From positions 364,152-428,151 of the forward strand of contig NZ_VTUY01000004.1 of NCBI RefSeq assembly GCF_008364765.1: 64,000 nt of DNA, given 5' to 3'. The first letter of the stretch is position 1. Every line of letters starts with the position of its first letter. The notes under the pieces were generated by a model, which did no database searches, had not been told where the DNA came from, and saw only the letters and a program-made list of their open reading frames with translations. Positions 8,433 to 17,110 of the stretch are shown here, in pieces. A program made the translations under genes and the position numbers. This stretch comes from Bacillus sp. CH30_1T. Lineage in GTDB: Bacteria; Bacillota; Bacilli; Bacillales; Bacillaceae_B.

Positions 8433-8456
8433 TGTTTATGTCAGTGCTTTTTTTAT
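8424..8456 (+). terminator. Terminator overlapping the end of the HTH gene
   Basis: AAGCGCTGAT pairs with GTCAGTGCTT (one G-U pair allowed), followed by a run of seven or more T. Confidence 0.7.
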
Positions 8457-8612
8457 GTATAGATTGATTCTTAACTAAACTGTACATATCTTTCTGAGAT
8501 GTACCGGTATATAGTAGAAATAGGGTTGCACGGAATACCTGTGCTCCTTGACTCATCTTGAAAAGCCCATTTAAGATGATGATAATGACAAATGTTTTTA
8601 GGAGCGATTAAC

Positions 8613-9251
8613 ATGGAACCATTTATTCGGAATGATCAATATAATTTCATAACGTATCAGACACAAGTGCTGATCAATGGGTATTCAACAGTGAATGATC
8701 TAAGTGTCCTTCAAGCCTTGAAAGGACTTGTGAAAGATAAGGTCACAAATTTGTTCGATGAACTGTCTCAAGCTCAACAGAACATACTTGATCCAATCGG
8801 GAATATCAGGGATTCTGACCAGGCGGAGGATTATTTAATTGGATTAAAACCTTATGTATTTCCATTTCCATCTGTATCTGATGCCTCATTGAAAAAATTA
8901 TTCCCGAAAGTGAAAAAACTAAAGACTCCCGATTGGGAATATGTCGATTTCAGGGATCTCTCCTATTTAGGCTGGAATGATTACGGACAGGAGCGAAAAT
9001 ATATCGTCGCTGAGTATGAGGGGAAATTGAAAGGATTTAAGGGTACCTTCAAAAACAGCAGCAAAAAAGGAATTTGCACGATTTGCAACACCTTTGGAAG
9101 CATAGGGTTTTACATGTCTGAATCGAAAACATCATCTCAAGGAAACTTTGTGAAGAAAGGAAATTACATCTGCCAGGATAGTGATGAGTGTAATGAAAAG
9201 CTTAAAGACAAAGAGAAGTTGGATGATTTTATTCAAAGAATCAATCATTAA
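8613..9251 (+). CDS. FusB/FusC-family EF-G-binding protein
   Basis: The protein has 212 residues. The helical N-terminal half starts MEPFIRNDQYNFI. The C-terminal zinc-binding half carries CTICNTFGSIGFYMSE...GNYICQDSDEC, four cysteines in the FusB (FBP_C) pattern. FusB-type proteins bind EF-G and release it from fusidic-acid-stalled ribosomes; chromosomal relatives are often of uncertain activity. ATG 8613 has AGGAGCG 7 bases before it and is preferred over ATG 8592. The 180-bp gap upstream holds small hairpins (for example TCATCTT 8553-8559 with AAGATGA 8573-8579) that could be regulatory. It is followed by an RlmN-family gene. Confidence 0.88.
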   Translation: MEPFIRNDQYNFITYQTQVLINGYSTVNDLSVLQALKGLVKDKVTNLFDELSQAQQNILDPIGNIRDSDQAEDYLIGLKPYVFPFPSVSDASLKKLFPKVKKLKTPDWEYVDFRDLSYLGWNDYGQERKYIVAEYEGKLKGFKGTFKNSSKKGICTICNTFGSIGFYMSESKTSSQGNFVKKGNYICQDSDECNEKLKDKEKLDDFIQRINH

Positions 9252-9411
9252 AGGATGCGCCGAGCAAGGGTTTTGGCGTATTTATATTCTATTTATACTT
9301 TATTACGGAATTCCAATTCTTCTCAACACTTATAAATCCCTTGAAACATTACCATACTTTAAGTAGTATAGATAAGTAGAAAATTGTAGAGTTTCGAAAT
9401 GAGGGTTTTAA

Positions 9412-10482
9412 ATGGAAAAGAAGTCCATATACGGATTAACATTAGATCAACTGACAACATGGCTGGTCGAGCATGGGCAAAAGAAGTTCCGTGCGGCTCA
9501 GGTGTGGGATTGGTTATATAAAAAGAGAGTGACAAACTTTGCGGATATGAAGAATCTAAACGCTGATTGTGTACAATTGCTGGACGATCACTTCTATCTT
9601 CATACACTCACTCAAGAGGTAAAACAGGAATCGAAGGACGGCACAATCAAATTCTTGTTCAAACTCGAGGATGGAAACCTGATAGAAACAGTTCTTATGC
9701 GTTTTAATTACGGTCTGAGTGTGTGTGTGACGACTCAGGTCGGATGCAACATCGGTTGTACATTCTGTGCGAGTGGACTACTCAAGAAGAACCGGGACCT
9801 ATCGAGCGGTGAAATTGTCGAACAAATCATGAACGTCCAACATCACTTGGATGAAGCAGGAAATGGAGAACGAGTCAGTCATATCGTCGTAATGGGAATT
9901 GGTGAACCATTCGATAACTACGATAACATGATGGACTTCTTCCGAGTAGTGAATGATCAAAAAGGTCTTTCCATCGGTGCTCGTCACATCACTGTATCAA
10001 CAAGTGGTCTGGCAGATAAGATTTACAAATTTGCCGACGAAAACATTCAAATCAACCTGGCTGTTTCCTTGCACGCACCAAACAACGAATTGCGTACGAA
10101 GATCATGAAGATCAACCGCGCGTATCCTTTAGAGAAGTTAATGCCCGCCATTGATTACTATTTAGAAAAAACCAATCGACGCATCACCTTTGAGTATATT
10201 TTATTGAGCGATGTGAACGATCATAAAGAAGAAGCTATACAGCTGGCCAAATTGTTAAAGAATAAGCGTCATCTTTCTTATGTGAATTTGATTCCTTATA
10301 ATCCAGTTGACGAGCATAACCAATATCAAAGAAGTACGAAAGAAGCGATTGTTGAATTCTACGGTACGTTACTTGAACATGGAATCAACTGTGGAGTCCG
10401 TGTGGAACAAGGGACGGACATTGATGCAGCATGCGGTCAATTGAGAAGTAAGCAGATCAAGAAGGATAAGGTTAAATCTTAA
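9412..10482 (+). CDS. RlmN-family radical SAM 23S rRNA/tRNA adenosine methyltransferase paralogue
   Basis: The protein has 356 residues. The radical SAM cluster motif is C112-x3-C116-x2-C119 ([12 protein letters not shown]). [11 protein letters not shown] and [10 protein letters not shown] are RlmN hallmarks, and the C-terminal catalytic cysteine is C341 in DIDAACGQL. RlmN methylates C2 of A2503 in 23S rRNA and of A37 in some tRNAs. Two things suggest a second copy: it lies beside a FusB-type gene instead of the usual rsmB-prpC context, and the usual ASTLGGLKRNL segment reads [11 protein letters not shown]. Sequence features are much closer to RlmN than to the C8-methylating Cfr. A terminator follows at once. 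Confidence 0.87.
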   Translation: MEKKSIYGLTLDQLTTWLVEHGQKKFRAAQVWDWLYKKRVTNFADMKNLNADCVQLLDDHFYLHTLTQEVKQESKDGTIKFLFKLEDGNLIETVLMRFNYGLSVCVTTQVGCNIGCTFCASGLLKKNRDLSSGEIVEQIMNVQHHLDEAGNGERVSHIVVMGIGEPFDNYDNMMDFFRVVNDQKGLSIGARHITVSTSGLADKIYKFADENIQINLAVSLHAPNNELRTKIMKINRAYPLEKLMPAIDYYLEKTNRRITFEYILLSDVNDHKEEAIQLAKLLKNKRHLSYVNLIPYNPVDEHNQYQRSTKEAIVEFYGTLLEHGINCGVRVEQGTDIDAACGQLRSKQIKKDKVKS

Positions 10483-10496
10483 TACTTTATTGATAG

Positions 10497-10536
10497 AGCA
10501 CACGAATTCCTGAGTGGGATTTGTGTGCTTTTTTTG
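10497..10536 (+). terminator. Terminator after the RlmN-family gene
   Basis: AGCACAC (10497-10503) pairs with GTGTGCT (about 10523-10529), followed by TTTTTTTG. Confidence 0.85.
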
Positions 10537-10649
10537 TTTGTAAAAGTTGCTTATACTTTAAAAGAATATTCTAAAAATATTGAATATACAATTCTGAAAG
10601 TATAGAATTGTTTGCAAGGATCAAATTTTTGGAAATGAGGTGTCTCTAT

Positions 10650-11696
10650 ATGGATGTGCTCCATATGACCAGTCGGAAAAGAGAAACGTATGAGGTAAGA
10701 ATCGAGGCTTCTCTTCTTTGGGAATGCGCTTTGGGGATTGCTGCAGTCACAAATACAAGGCTTATTTATACTTTAGAAAAACCAAAAGAGTCATGGGACA
10801 GGTTAAAGAAATCTTTATCTGAACCATTGATAGAGGACTTGAAATTTGTTGAAAAGAATAATACGTGGAAATCCCTACTCCTTTTGCTGCATCAAAAAGA
10901 GTTTCAGGATTTGTCTGAATTTCTCACGTTTCTGGATGAGTTGGATGATGAAAAGCTCAGATTCAACAGCATTCCATACATAGGGATTAAATTTGAAGAT
11001 CTTCGAATGCTTGCTGCAGAAGGGGATCAGTCATCACGAAACAGATTGAAAAAGCAGACAGAAGGTAACCGGTTTTTTCCTGATTATATTGAGTTTGTCT
11101 GCACAACCCAAGTAAATACCCTTAGGGATCACCTGAAGAGCGTCATGTCCCGGTGGTATGAAGAAGTGATTGTTCCACAGAGAGAAACATTATCTCAAAT
11201 ACTGAGAAGAGATAAACAAGCCAAAGAAAAGATGAATGGAAATCTGAAGTCCGAGGCCATGGTAGAATGGGCAACCGGAGGAATTACCTATCTTCCGGAG
11301 CCGAGTGTTCATACAGTTCTGTTGATCCCTCAGTCGATTTATCGCCCTTGGAACGTAGAAGGGGATGTTGAAGGAGTAAAGGTGTTTTATTATCCCGTAG
11401 CCAATGAAAGCATCTATCCGGATGATAAGGATATGCCAAACTATTTTCTGGTACAAAAGCATAAAGCCCTTGGGGATGAAGCGCGCCTCCGAATGGTGAA
11501 ATTACTGAAGGGGTCAAATCGTACTCTCCAGGAAATCACGAATGTGCTGAACATGGGGAAATCAACGGTCCACCACCATTTGAAAATTCTCAGGTCCGCA
11601 AGGCTGGTCGAAACGCAGGATGGAAAGTATCGGCTGAAAGAGAATGCGGTTCAATCTTTATCGAATGAATTGATGCAGTATTTAACTAAGGATTAA
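10650..11696 (+). CDS. ArsR-type winged-helix regulator with large N-terminal domain
   Basis: The protein has 348 residues. The last 90 form an ArsR/HTH_5 winged helix (HKALGDEARLRMVKLLKGSN, LNMGKSTVHHHLKILRSARLV). The first 250 residues are alpha-rich and unlike classical metal sensors; similar long ArsR proteins often sit beside MFS exporters. Only 14 bases separate it from the exporter gene, so the two form an operon and it probably represses it (inference). I prefer ATG 10650 to an in-frame TTG at 10608 because GAGG lies 10 bases before it, though the site is modest. Confidence 0.8.
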   Translation: MDVLHMTSRKRETYEVRIEASLLWECALGIAAVTNTRLIYTLEKPKESWDRLKKSLSEPLIEDLKFVEKNNTWKSLLLLLHQKEFQDLSEFLTFLDELDDEKLRFNSIPYIGIKFEDLRMLAAEGDQSSRNRLKKQTEGNRFFPDYIEFVCTTQVNTLRDHLKSVMSRWYEEVIVPQRETLSQILRRDKQAKEKMNGNLKSEAMVEWATGGITYLPEPSVHTVLLIPQSIYRPWNVEGDVEGVKVFYYPVANESIYPDDKDMPNYFLVQKHKALGDEARLRMVKLLKGSNRTLQEITNVLNMGKSTVHHHLKILRSARLVETQDGKYRLKENAVQSLSNELMQYLTKD

Positions 11697-11710
11697 AAGG
11701 GGTGACCGGT

Positions 11711-12937
11711 ATGGAAGAGCGTGCGTTCAGACTAAATCAAGTGGAGGAATTCCCACCTTTAAAGAAAAACTATTCTGTTTTCAGATTTATGGGTGGTAAT
11801 CTGATTTCATTTTTCGGGGATCAAATTTATTTAATCGCGATTCCACTAATGGTATTAACCATCACTGGATCACCGGTGAGTATGGGGATTGTGGCGGCGC
11901 TTGAACGGTTACCGATTCTATTGCAACCCTTCGCAGGTATCATGTCCGACAAATTCAACAGGAAGCACCTGCTCCTTTTATGCGATTTAGGACGATGTTT
12001 AATGGTTGGTATGATGGGGGTTCTATTTATCTTGGAGGTACTCGAGATGTGGATCGTATATCCAGTTGTGTTTGGCATCGGATTATTAAGCCAAATATAC
12101 AATACATCTCAATTTGCTTCAGTACCGAGCCTGGTGAGAAGAGAAGACCTTCAGGCAGTGAATTCACTGAATTCCGGGATATTTAACTTAGCGGTTTTTT
12201 TAGCACCCGGTTTAGGTGGGTTAATCATTTCCTTTTTTAATCCCGGATATGCCCTGATGGTGAACAGCATCAGCTTCCTGGTCTCTTTTCTTGCCATTGC
12301 GAGTCTCCGGATGAAGATGAATGAGAGAGATTCATCAAGGTATTCCATATGGGGAGAGATCAGGGAGGGATTTGAATTCGTTGCAAAGACCAAGCCGATT
12401 TTGTATACCAATCTAGCCATGGTATCTTCTGTGTTCGGAACCACATTATTTCTCACTTTATTGGTGTTTCACCTTAAGGATTCAATCAATGTAAATACGG
12501 TCATGATTGGTTGGTTATTATCGATGGGAGGAGTAGGTGCGATTGCAGGCGCGATAACTTCAAACCTTTTTCGGAAGCGGTTTTCTTATCGGAGCATTTT
12601 ATTTACTGCCTCTGTCATTGGAGGGCTTTCGATCCTGTGTTTTGGCTTGCTAGAAACCTATTTTTGGCTTGTGATCATGAATGCAGTCGGGACCTTCTGT
12701 GCTTCGATGATGAGCCCGTGCATCATTACGATCCGGCAAACGTTGACACCCGATCACTTATTAGGAAGGGTCCAGGCCACTAGCCGCCTCATGACATGGG
12801 TATTCATGCCCCTGGCCGCATTTCTTGCAGGAATATTGGCTGACTCTATTGGTACAGACCTAACCATCATGCTCGCTGGAGCTATCTCTACACTGGCCTC
12901 CATTCCTTATCTCCATCACAGTTTGAAAGATAAATAG
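11711..12937 (+). CDS. MFS exporter, MefA-like (MFS_3)
   Basis: The membrane protein has 408 residues and about 12 helices. It has the MFS_3 pattern FRFMGGNLISFFGDQIYLIAIPLMV, then the loop 2-3 signature GIMSDKFNRKHLL. The closest families I recognise are macrolide-efflux (Mef) and enterobactin-exporter-like proteins, so drug export is likely but the substrate is open. It is translationally close to the upstream ArsR-type gene. ATG 11711 follows AAAAGGGG; an in-frame GTG at 11702 overlaps that site. The stop codon shares a base with the GAGGGACGGACCTC repeat. Confidence 0.85.
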   Translation: MEERAFRLNQVEEFPPLKKNYSVFRFMGGNLISFFGDQIYLIAIPLMVLTITGSPVSMGIVAALERLPILLQPFAGIMSDKFNRKHLLLLCDLGRCLMVGMMGVLFILEVLEMWIVYPVVFGIGLLSQIYNTSQFASVPSLVRREDLQAVNSLNSGIFNLAVFLAPGLGGLIISFFNPGYALMVNSISFLVSFLAIASLRMKMNERDSSRYSIWGEIREGFEFVAKTKPILYTNLAMVSSVFGTTLFLTLLVFHLKDSINVNTVMIGWLLSMGGVGAIAGAITSNLFRKRFSYRSILFTASVIGGLSILCFGLLETYFWLVIMNAVGTFCASMMSPCIITIRQTLTPDHLLGRVQATSRLMTWVFMPLAAFLAGILADSIGTDLTIMLAGAISTLASIPYLHHSLKDK

Positions 12938-12950
12938 AGGGACGGACCTC
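12937..12950. repeat. Second copy of the 14-mer GAGGGACGGACCTC
   Basis: Identical to the terminal repeat of the element at 1887-1985 and followed, like that element's reverse strand, by a CACAA segment. No opposite arm is present, so this is a partial or decayed copy. Confidence 0.55.
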
Positions 12951-13011
12951 TCACAACTCTGTTTTATGGTAGGATGGAAATGGAAATCATATTGGTGAGG
13001 AGAATTCAGAT

Positions 13012-13101
13012 ATGATCACTGAAAGTCAATTGAAAGAGAAATTAAAAAAGATCGATTTTAACCGTTTTAATATAAAGTGGCATAAGCAACATTACAACTA
13101 A
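13012..13101 (+). CDS. Small ORF, 29 residues, upstream of the FAD dehydrogenase
   Basis: ATG 13012 follows GGTGAGGAG and opens 29 codons rich in Lys, Asn and Phe (MITESQLKEKLKKIDFN..., ending KQHYN). The stop lies 16 bases before the FAD gene. I do not recognise the product. Good spacing and amphipathic Lys-rich composition make translation plausible, but it may be only a leader. Confidence 0.4.
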   Translation: MITESQLKEKLKKIDFNRFNIKWHKQHYN

Positions 13102-13117
13102 GAAAGGGGAGCAGAGG

Positions 13118-14467
13118 ATGCAATCGAATCATTATGACATCACGATTATCGGAGCAGGAGTGAGCAGTGTGTTTCTCGCTTACACCTTGATGAAGCACAA
13201 TGAACATATCTCCATCCACATGATTGATCTCGGAAAAAAACTGAGTGAACGTACATGTGGTTTAGATGAAGGAGGAGTATGTACTTGTGAAGGCATGTGC
13301 AGTAAATACATTGGGTTTGCAGGTCTAGGCAAATCAGAGGGGAAATTTAATTATACGAATGATTTCGGAGGAGGGCTTGGTAGGAAAATTGGAGAACAAA
13401 CGACAATTGATTTGATGAAGGTAGTAGACGACATTCTCTGCGAGTTTGGCGGTGACATCATCCCCTCCTATAGCACGAAAAACGAGTCACTCTCGAACAG
13501 AGCAGGGATGGTTGATTTAAAGGTGCTTTCAACAGAGGTCCGTCATTTAGGAACACGTTTAGCGAGTGATATTTTTCAAAGAATGTATGATGTGCTGGAA
13601 AACCGTGTTACGTTTAGTTTTGAGACTCAAGTTGAAACGATTTCTAAGATTGAAGAGGGCTTTCATCTAAAATCCAATTGCGGTGATTTTACGACAGGAA
13701 AACTAGTGATTGGTACAGGAATGAGTGGGAGCACATGGCTGAAAGAACAAGCAGGATCACTTGGACTTTATCCAGGAGAAACCCGTCTGGATTTGGGGAT
13801 GCGTGTGGAAATGAAAGGAGATCAGCTTCAATCGATATTAAAAGATACATTTGAATCGAAGCTGAAGATCGAAAGGGAATCATTCAGTGCGACTACCTAT
13901 TGTATGAATCCAAGAGGGAGGATCATAAGGAAGCACCAGCATGGCTTAGTGATGCCAGACGGACAAAATGCCCGTGAAGAGGATACACCAAGTACGAATC
14001 TGAACTTCAGCTTGTTCATTCCACGCTATTTTCTCTCCCATGATGAGGCAATGGAATATGCAATGAACATCATAGGTGGAATCAATCAAGGACGAGAGCG
14101 TATCGTCGTTCAGAAGTTGGAAGATTTCAAATTACATAGGAACACAGTAACGTTGCAGGGGAATCTGGTAGGTCCGTCCCTCAAAGCGGATTATGGGAAT
14201 CTTCGGGAAGAGGTTCCGGAATTGTATGTGATAGCGCTCGAGGAGTTTTTTGCTTCTTTGGAAAGGCTCATTGGTGAGACTATACATCCTGATACACTTT
14301 TGTACGGTTTGGATGCGAAGTTCTATGAACCTAAATTACCGACGGATCAGAACTTTGAAACAGGCGTGTCAAATTTGTATCTGATTGGTGACTGCTCGGG
14401 AGAAACCCATTCATTATCGCAGGCAGCGGCAAGTGGTATTTATTTAGGAAAACATCTGGGAATATAG
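13118..14467 (+). CDS. FAD-dependent dehydrogenase (COG2509-like)
   Basis: The protein has 449 residues. The N-terminal dinucleotide-binding motif is GAGVSS (residues 12-17), followed by an acidic beta2 end (IDLGKK). A cysteine cluster (TCGLDEGGVCTCEGMCSKY, about 46-64) is followed by GFAGLGKSEGKFNYTNDFGG, as in uncharacterised FAD-utilising dehydrogenases. The C-terminus has the FAD-ribityl motif NLYLIGDCSGETHSLSQAAASG. The redox partner and substrate are unknown. The start follows AAAGGGGAGCAGAGG. A 13-of-14 match to the GAGGTCCGTCCCTC repeat lies in the coding sequence near 14170. Confidence 0.85.
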   Translation: MQSNHYDITIIGAGVSSVFLAYTLMKHNEHISIHMIDLGKKLSERTCGLDEGGVCTCEGMCSKYIGFAGLGKSEGKFNYTNDFGGGLGRKIGEQTTIDLMKVVDDILCEFGGDIIPSYSTKNESLSNRAGMVDLKVLSTEVRHLGTRLASDIFQRMYDVLENRVTFSFETQVETISKIEEGFHLKSNCGDFTTGKLVIGTGMSGSTWLKEQAGSLGLYPGETRLDLGMRVEMKGDQLQSILKDTFESKLKIERESFSATTYCMNPRGRIIRKHQHGLVMPDGQNAREEDTPSTNLNFSLFIPRYFLSHDEAMEYAMNIIGGINQGRERIVVQKLEDFKLHRNTVTLQGNLVGPSLKADYGNLREEVPELYVIALEEFFASLERLIGETIHPDTLLYGLDAKFYEPKLPTDQNFETGVSNLYLIGDCSGETHSLSQAAASGIYLGKHLGI

Positions 14468-14505
14468 GATGTACCATTTAATGATAAAACTGGAATATTT
14501 TGAAA

Positions 14506-14560
14506 CCTTTCTGTTTGTTTTTTCGTATTAGTAGAAAAAAACAAGCAGAAAGGATTTTTT
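14506..14560 (+). terminator. Long hairpin terminator that also holds the next gene's ribosome-binding site
   Basis: CCTTTCTG-TTGTTTTTTC pairs with GAAAAAAACAA-CAGAAAGG and is followed by seven T and then directly by ATG 14562. The AGAAAGGA ribosome-binding site is in the 3' arm, so read-through transcripts would fold it away. Confidence 0.65.
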
Positions 14561-14561
14561 T

Positions 14562-14927
14562 ATGGGATTAAGAGTAGAAAAAAACGAATTTGAATATGAA
14601 ACGATTGTAGATTATCATCCAAAAAAGCAGATGAGTATGTACTCCTTCCTTCGCCTGTTGGGAATTTTTATTTTCGCAGGGTGGGGATTCATGTTCTTCA
14701 CTGTCCCGCTAGATCTCAATCATAAATTCGAATTGGTTCAAGTGAAGGGGATTCATGTAGATGTGCAAAAGACGAAAGAATTCTTTCTATGTCTAATCAC
14801 TGTAGGATTTATATATTTTGGATTGCTATATTTATATTTTGAAAGAATGTGGGGAAGGACGTTTTTATTGATAACTTTATTAAGTCTGGGGGTAATCAAT
14901 GGCATCTTATTTTTCCTTTCATTTTAA
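14562..14927 (+). CDS. Small two- to three-helix membrane protein, unknown function
   Basis: The protein has 121 residues with hydrophobic spans near 28-45, 72-92 and 98-119, and a basic N-terminus. I recognise no family. Its ribosome-binding site lies in the 3' arm of the preceding terminator hairpin. It is followed by two more small membrane-protein genes on the same strand, which may be co-transcribed. Confidence 0.7.
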   Translation: MGLRVEKNEFEYETIVDYHPKKQMSMYSFLRLLGIFIFAGWGFMFFTVPLDLNHKFELVQVKGIHVDVQKTKEFFLCLITVGFIYFGLLYLYFERMWGRTFLLITLLSLGVINGILFFLSF

Positions 14928-14977
14928 TTCTTCTAATCTAATATGATGGGAATAATCTATGAATGGAGGCAACCCAA

Positions 14978-15412
14978 ATGAATTACTATCTTAATATTTT
15001 ATTAACCATTGTCATCCTGATTGCAGGGACTGGCCTTGCATTCTTCATTGACCAATTCAGTAAACAATTAGAAAAGTTCATTCCTTCTAGGTACTTATCA
15101 TTTACGATCATCGTGATCCTCTTCACACTAATGACTGGCGCAACGGCAATGACGAGCTCTTTGGGAGGATGGAGCTTAATGGATACGGCTTTCATTTCCA
15201 GCCTCTGCTTTTTTGCCCTTGGTTGGCTCACTAATATTTCAAAACGAGCTGGCATTAATCAGGCATCAACGGCTGCTAAGTTCATCACGAATAATCAATT
15301 TAAATATGAATATGAATCAGCGAGTTCTTCTAATAAGAGTCCTTATTTTACTGCGAGTCTGCTGTTTCTCGTTTTGAGTTGGGGGATTTCATTTTGGATG
15401 GCTTATAGTTAA
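14978..15412 (+). CDS. Membrane protein, four predicted helices, unknown function
   Basis: The protein has 144 residues with hydrophobic spans near residues 5-23, 39-57, 68-87 and 124-142. No recognised motif. ATG 14978 has GGAGG 8 bases before it and is chosen over the in-frame ATG at 14963, which overlaps that site. Likely an integral membrane protein of the same small cluster as its neighbours. Confidence 0.7.
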   Translation: MNYYLNILLTIVILIAGTGLAFFIDQFSKQLEKFIPSRYLSFTIIVILFTLMTGATAMTSSLGGWSLMDTAFISSLCFFALGWLTNISKRAGINQASTAAKFITNNQFKYEYESASSSNKSPYFTASLLFLVLSWGISFWMAYS

Positions 15413-15433
15413 TTGGATGAGGAGGGATGTTTT

Positions 15434-15743
15434 TTGTCTGATTGGAGTGTCTTGTTTCAATTATCATGATCATTATGACAGTTCTAGCTTTGACTGTTTT
15501 TACGATTATGAAAGTTACAGGACAGGATAAAAAGAAGAGAATTTGGGCGGGGGTTATATGTTTACTCCTTACACCTGTTGTATTTATCTTGACTGGTTTA
15601 TCCGTAAGTCCATTTGATCCTTCTGGTTTTGGAACAGGCATGGTCATGATGATTTACGGTAAGAATGGTTTGAATGGTGCAGGGAAATTGACCCGGTTGA
15701 ACTGTTGATTGCTGCAGGGATTACTACTGAAAAGAAGAAATAG
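15434..15743 (+). pseudogene. Small membrane-protein gene, apparently frameshifted
   Basis: GGAGGG (15421-15426) serves a TTG at 15434 whose frame (start, SDWSVLFQLS) stops after 11 codons. The following hydrophobic stretch (IIMIIMTVLALTVF..., 15442 on) is in a second frame. A plausible tail, CREIDPVELLIAAGITTEKKK to TAG 15743, is in a third frame, while the middle frame ends at 15708. Two indels would rejoin a protein of about 100 residues with three helices. Alternatively 15442-15708 is a real 88-residue gene from TTG. Confidence 0.45.
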
Positions 15744-15802
15744 ACTTAGCTTCCTATAACTTTCACGGTGTACTCATTACATTGAGAAAAGGAGGATTTT
15801 CA

Positions 15803-16537
15803 ATGAATAAGGAACAAAAGCAACTCATCGAAAAAGTGAAAATCATTCAAGGTGATAATTATGCGACCATCGAGGATACGAGTGATTTGACCATTGAAGA
15901 ACTGAAAGAACTCGTCAGTTATTTGGATCAGAGCCCGCCCTATCATTCTCTATCTAACTTGAAGATTCTTGTGAATCAAATATTCTCCCCGGAAGTGGAT
16001 GAGTATTTAGAGGTAAAAGGATATGACTTGGTTGATGAATTTGTGACTGTGCATAAAAAGCTTGAGAACTCGGAAGTCAAACATTCATTTACATTGAAAA
16101 ATTTACATATGATTCCAGAAGAAGAGTTTGCTCATATTTGGATGCAATCTATGGAGGGCTCCCTTAATGCTCCATCTTGTTTAACCATGCCAGAGCATAT
16201 GAAAAGTGTAGCAGTCGAATTGGGTCACAGCTATAAGAATTCTTGTATTGCGATTTATGAAGGAGATCAGCCTATCGGTGTCATGATGCCACATATAGAA
16301 CCGGGCACGGTAGATGAGGGAAGGTTGTTTTATTTCGGGTTGATTCCTGATGAAAGAAGCAAAGGAAAGAGTAAGGTTCTTCATAAATTGGCACTTAATC
16401 TGTTAGAAAAAGAGTTTCATGCAAAAAATTATATTGGGGGGACAAGTAAGCATAACGCTCCGATGATCCGAACATTTATTGCAAATGGATGTGAAGTGAA
16501 GGATGTGAATAGGGTGTTCTATAAGAAATCCCTTTAG
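15803..16537 (+). CDS. GNAT acetyltransferase with N-terminal extension
   Basis: The protein has 244 residues. The first 90 are an acidic helical region; the GNAT fold covers about 95-240, with the acetyl-CoA loop region GLIPDERSKGKSKVLHKLAL and NAPMIRTFIANGCEVKDVNRVFYKK. No substrate can be inferred. ATG 15803 follows AAAGGAGGA at ideal spacing; the upstream TTG 15782 lies before that site. Followed on the same strand by a 63-residue protein. Confidence 0.8.
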   Translation: MNKEQKQLIEKVKIIQGDNYATIEDTSDLTIEELKELVSYLDQSPPYHSLSNLKILVNQIFSPEVDEYLEVKGYDLVDEFVTVHKKLENSEVKHSFTLKNLHMIPEEEFAHIWMQSMEGSLNAPSCLTMPEHMKSVAVELGHSYKNSCIAIYEGDQPIGVMMPHIEPGTVDEGRLFYFGLIPDERSKGKSKVLHKLALNLLEKEFHAKNYIGGTSKHNAPMIRTFIANGCEVKDVNRVFYKKSL

Positions 16538-16600
16538 TACTGTGACCAGCAGTGTTATAATTGATGAATTGTTCAAGTAGAAAAGGAGAGTTAACACCTT

Positions 16601-16792
16601 ATGAAATATATGAAATCACAAATGAAACTGTTAATCAGAGATAATAAAGAATTGCAAGCCCGTCTGAAAGTATTGATGGATGAGATGAATTTGGAGCGTA
16701 CGTTTGCTCTTAAAGCATTGTATCATTCAGAGGTAGCAGAAGGCGGAAAATTTCAGGCTGCCTATCAAGCGTTAGACCAACCAAAGGAGTAA
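16601..16792 (+). CDS. Small coiled-coil-like protein, unknown
   Basis: The protein has 63 residues, charged and helical (MKLLIRDNKELQARLKVLMDEM), without a signal peptide or membrane span. AAAGGAGAG lies about 11 bases before ATG. No family recognised. It sits alone before a strong terminator (16883-16926). Confidence 0.65.
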   Translation: MKYMKSQMKLLIRDNKELQARLKVLMDEMNLERTFALKALYHSEVAEGGKFQAAYQALDQPKE

Positions 16793-16882
16793 GTCTTTTA
16801 TCTGTGAAATCCCGTATAGTAAACTCATACAAGTGACGAGCCCTGAGTTTAGTTTGTTTAAGAAATAATAGAGCATATTGAA

Positions 16883-16926
16883 GGCCAGGTAGGAGAGGAC
16901 TTTCCTTATAACCTGGCTTTTTTCTT
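16883..16926 (+). terminator. Terminator
   Basis: GCCAGGT (16884-16890) pairs with ACCTGGC (16911-16917), followed by TTTTTTTC. Confidence 0.8.
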
Positions 16927-17029
16927 TTTCACCCAGCAAAAATCTCCTGTTTTCACTCACTCTTCACTTTCCACATTTGTCAGAAAGATTCGTTTAAATC
17001 ATTACGGTTTTCTCCCAAGAGCCAAATGT

Positions 17030-17081
17030 TTGACTTATAAATCAATATGTAATATATTAATTGACAGGTCAACGATTGACC
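17030..17081 (+). promoter_or_regulatory. Promoter and MarR operator
   Basis: TTGACT (17030-17035), a 17-bp spacer and TATATT (17053-17058) form a near-consensus sigma-A promoter. A palindrome GGTCAA-CGA-TTGACC (17067-17081) lies across the expected start of transcription, the right place for autorepression by the MarR protein encoded next. Confidence 0.7.
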
Positions 17082-17110
17082 CCTCAATTAATGAAAAGGA
17101 GGAGGATGCT

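Noticed and set aside
11190-11517. Minus-strand ORFs of 77-90 residues
   Set aside because: Shadows of the ArsR-type regulator; no start signals.
14160-14185. Third copy of the GAGGTCCGTCCCTC end inside the FAD dehydrogenase gene
   Set aside because: 13 of 14 bases match, but it lies in an uninterrupted frame (LVGPSLKADYG) and may be chance; not listed as a repeat feature.
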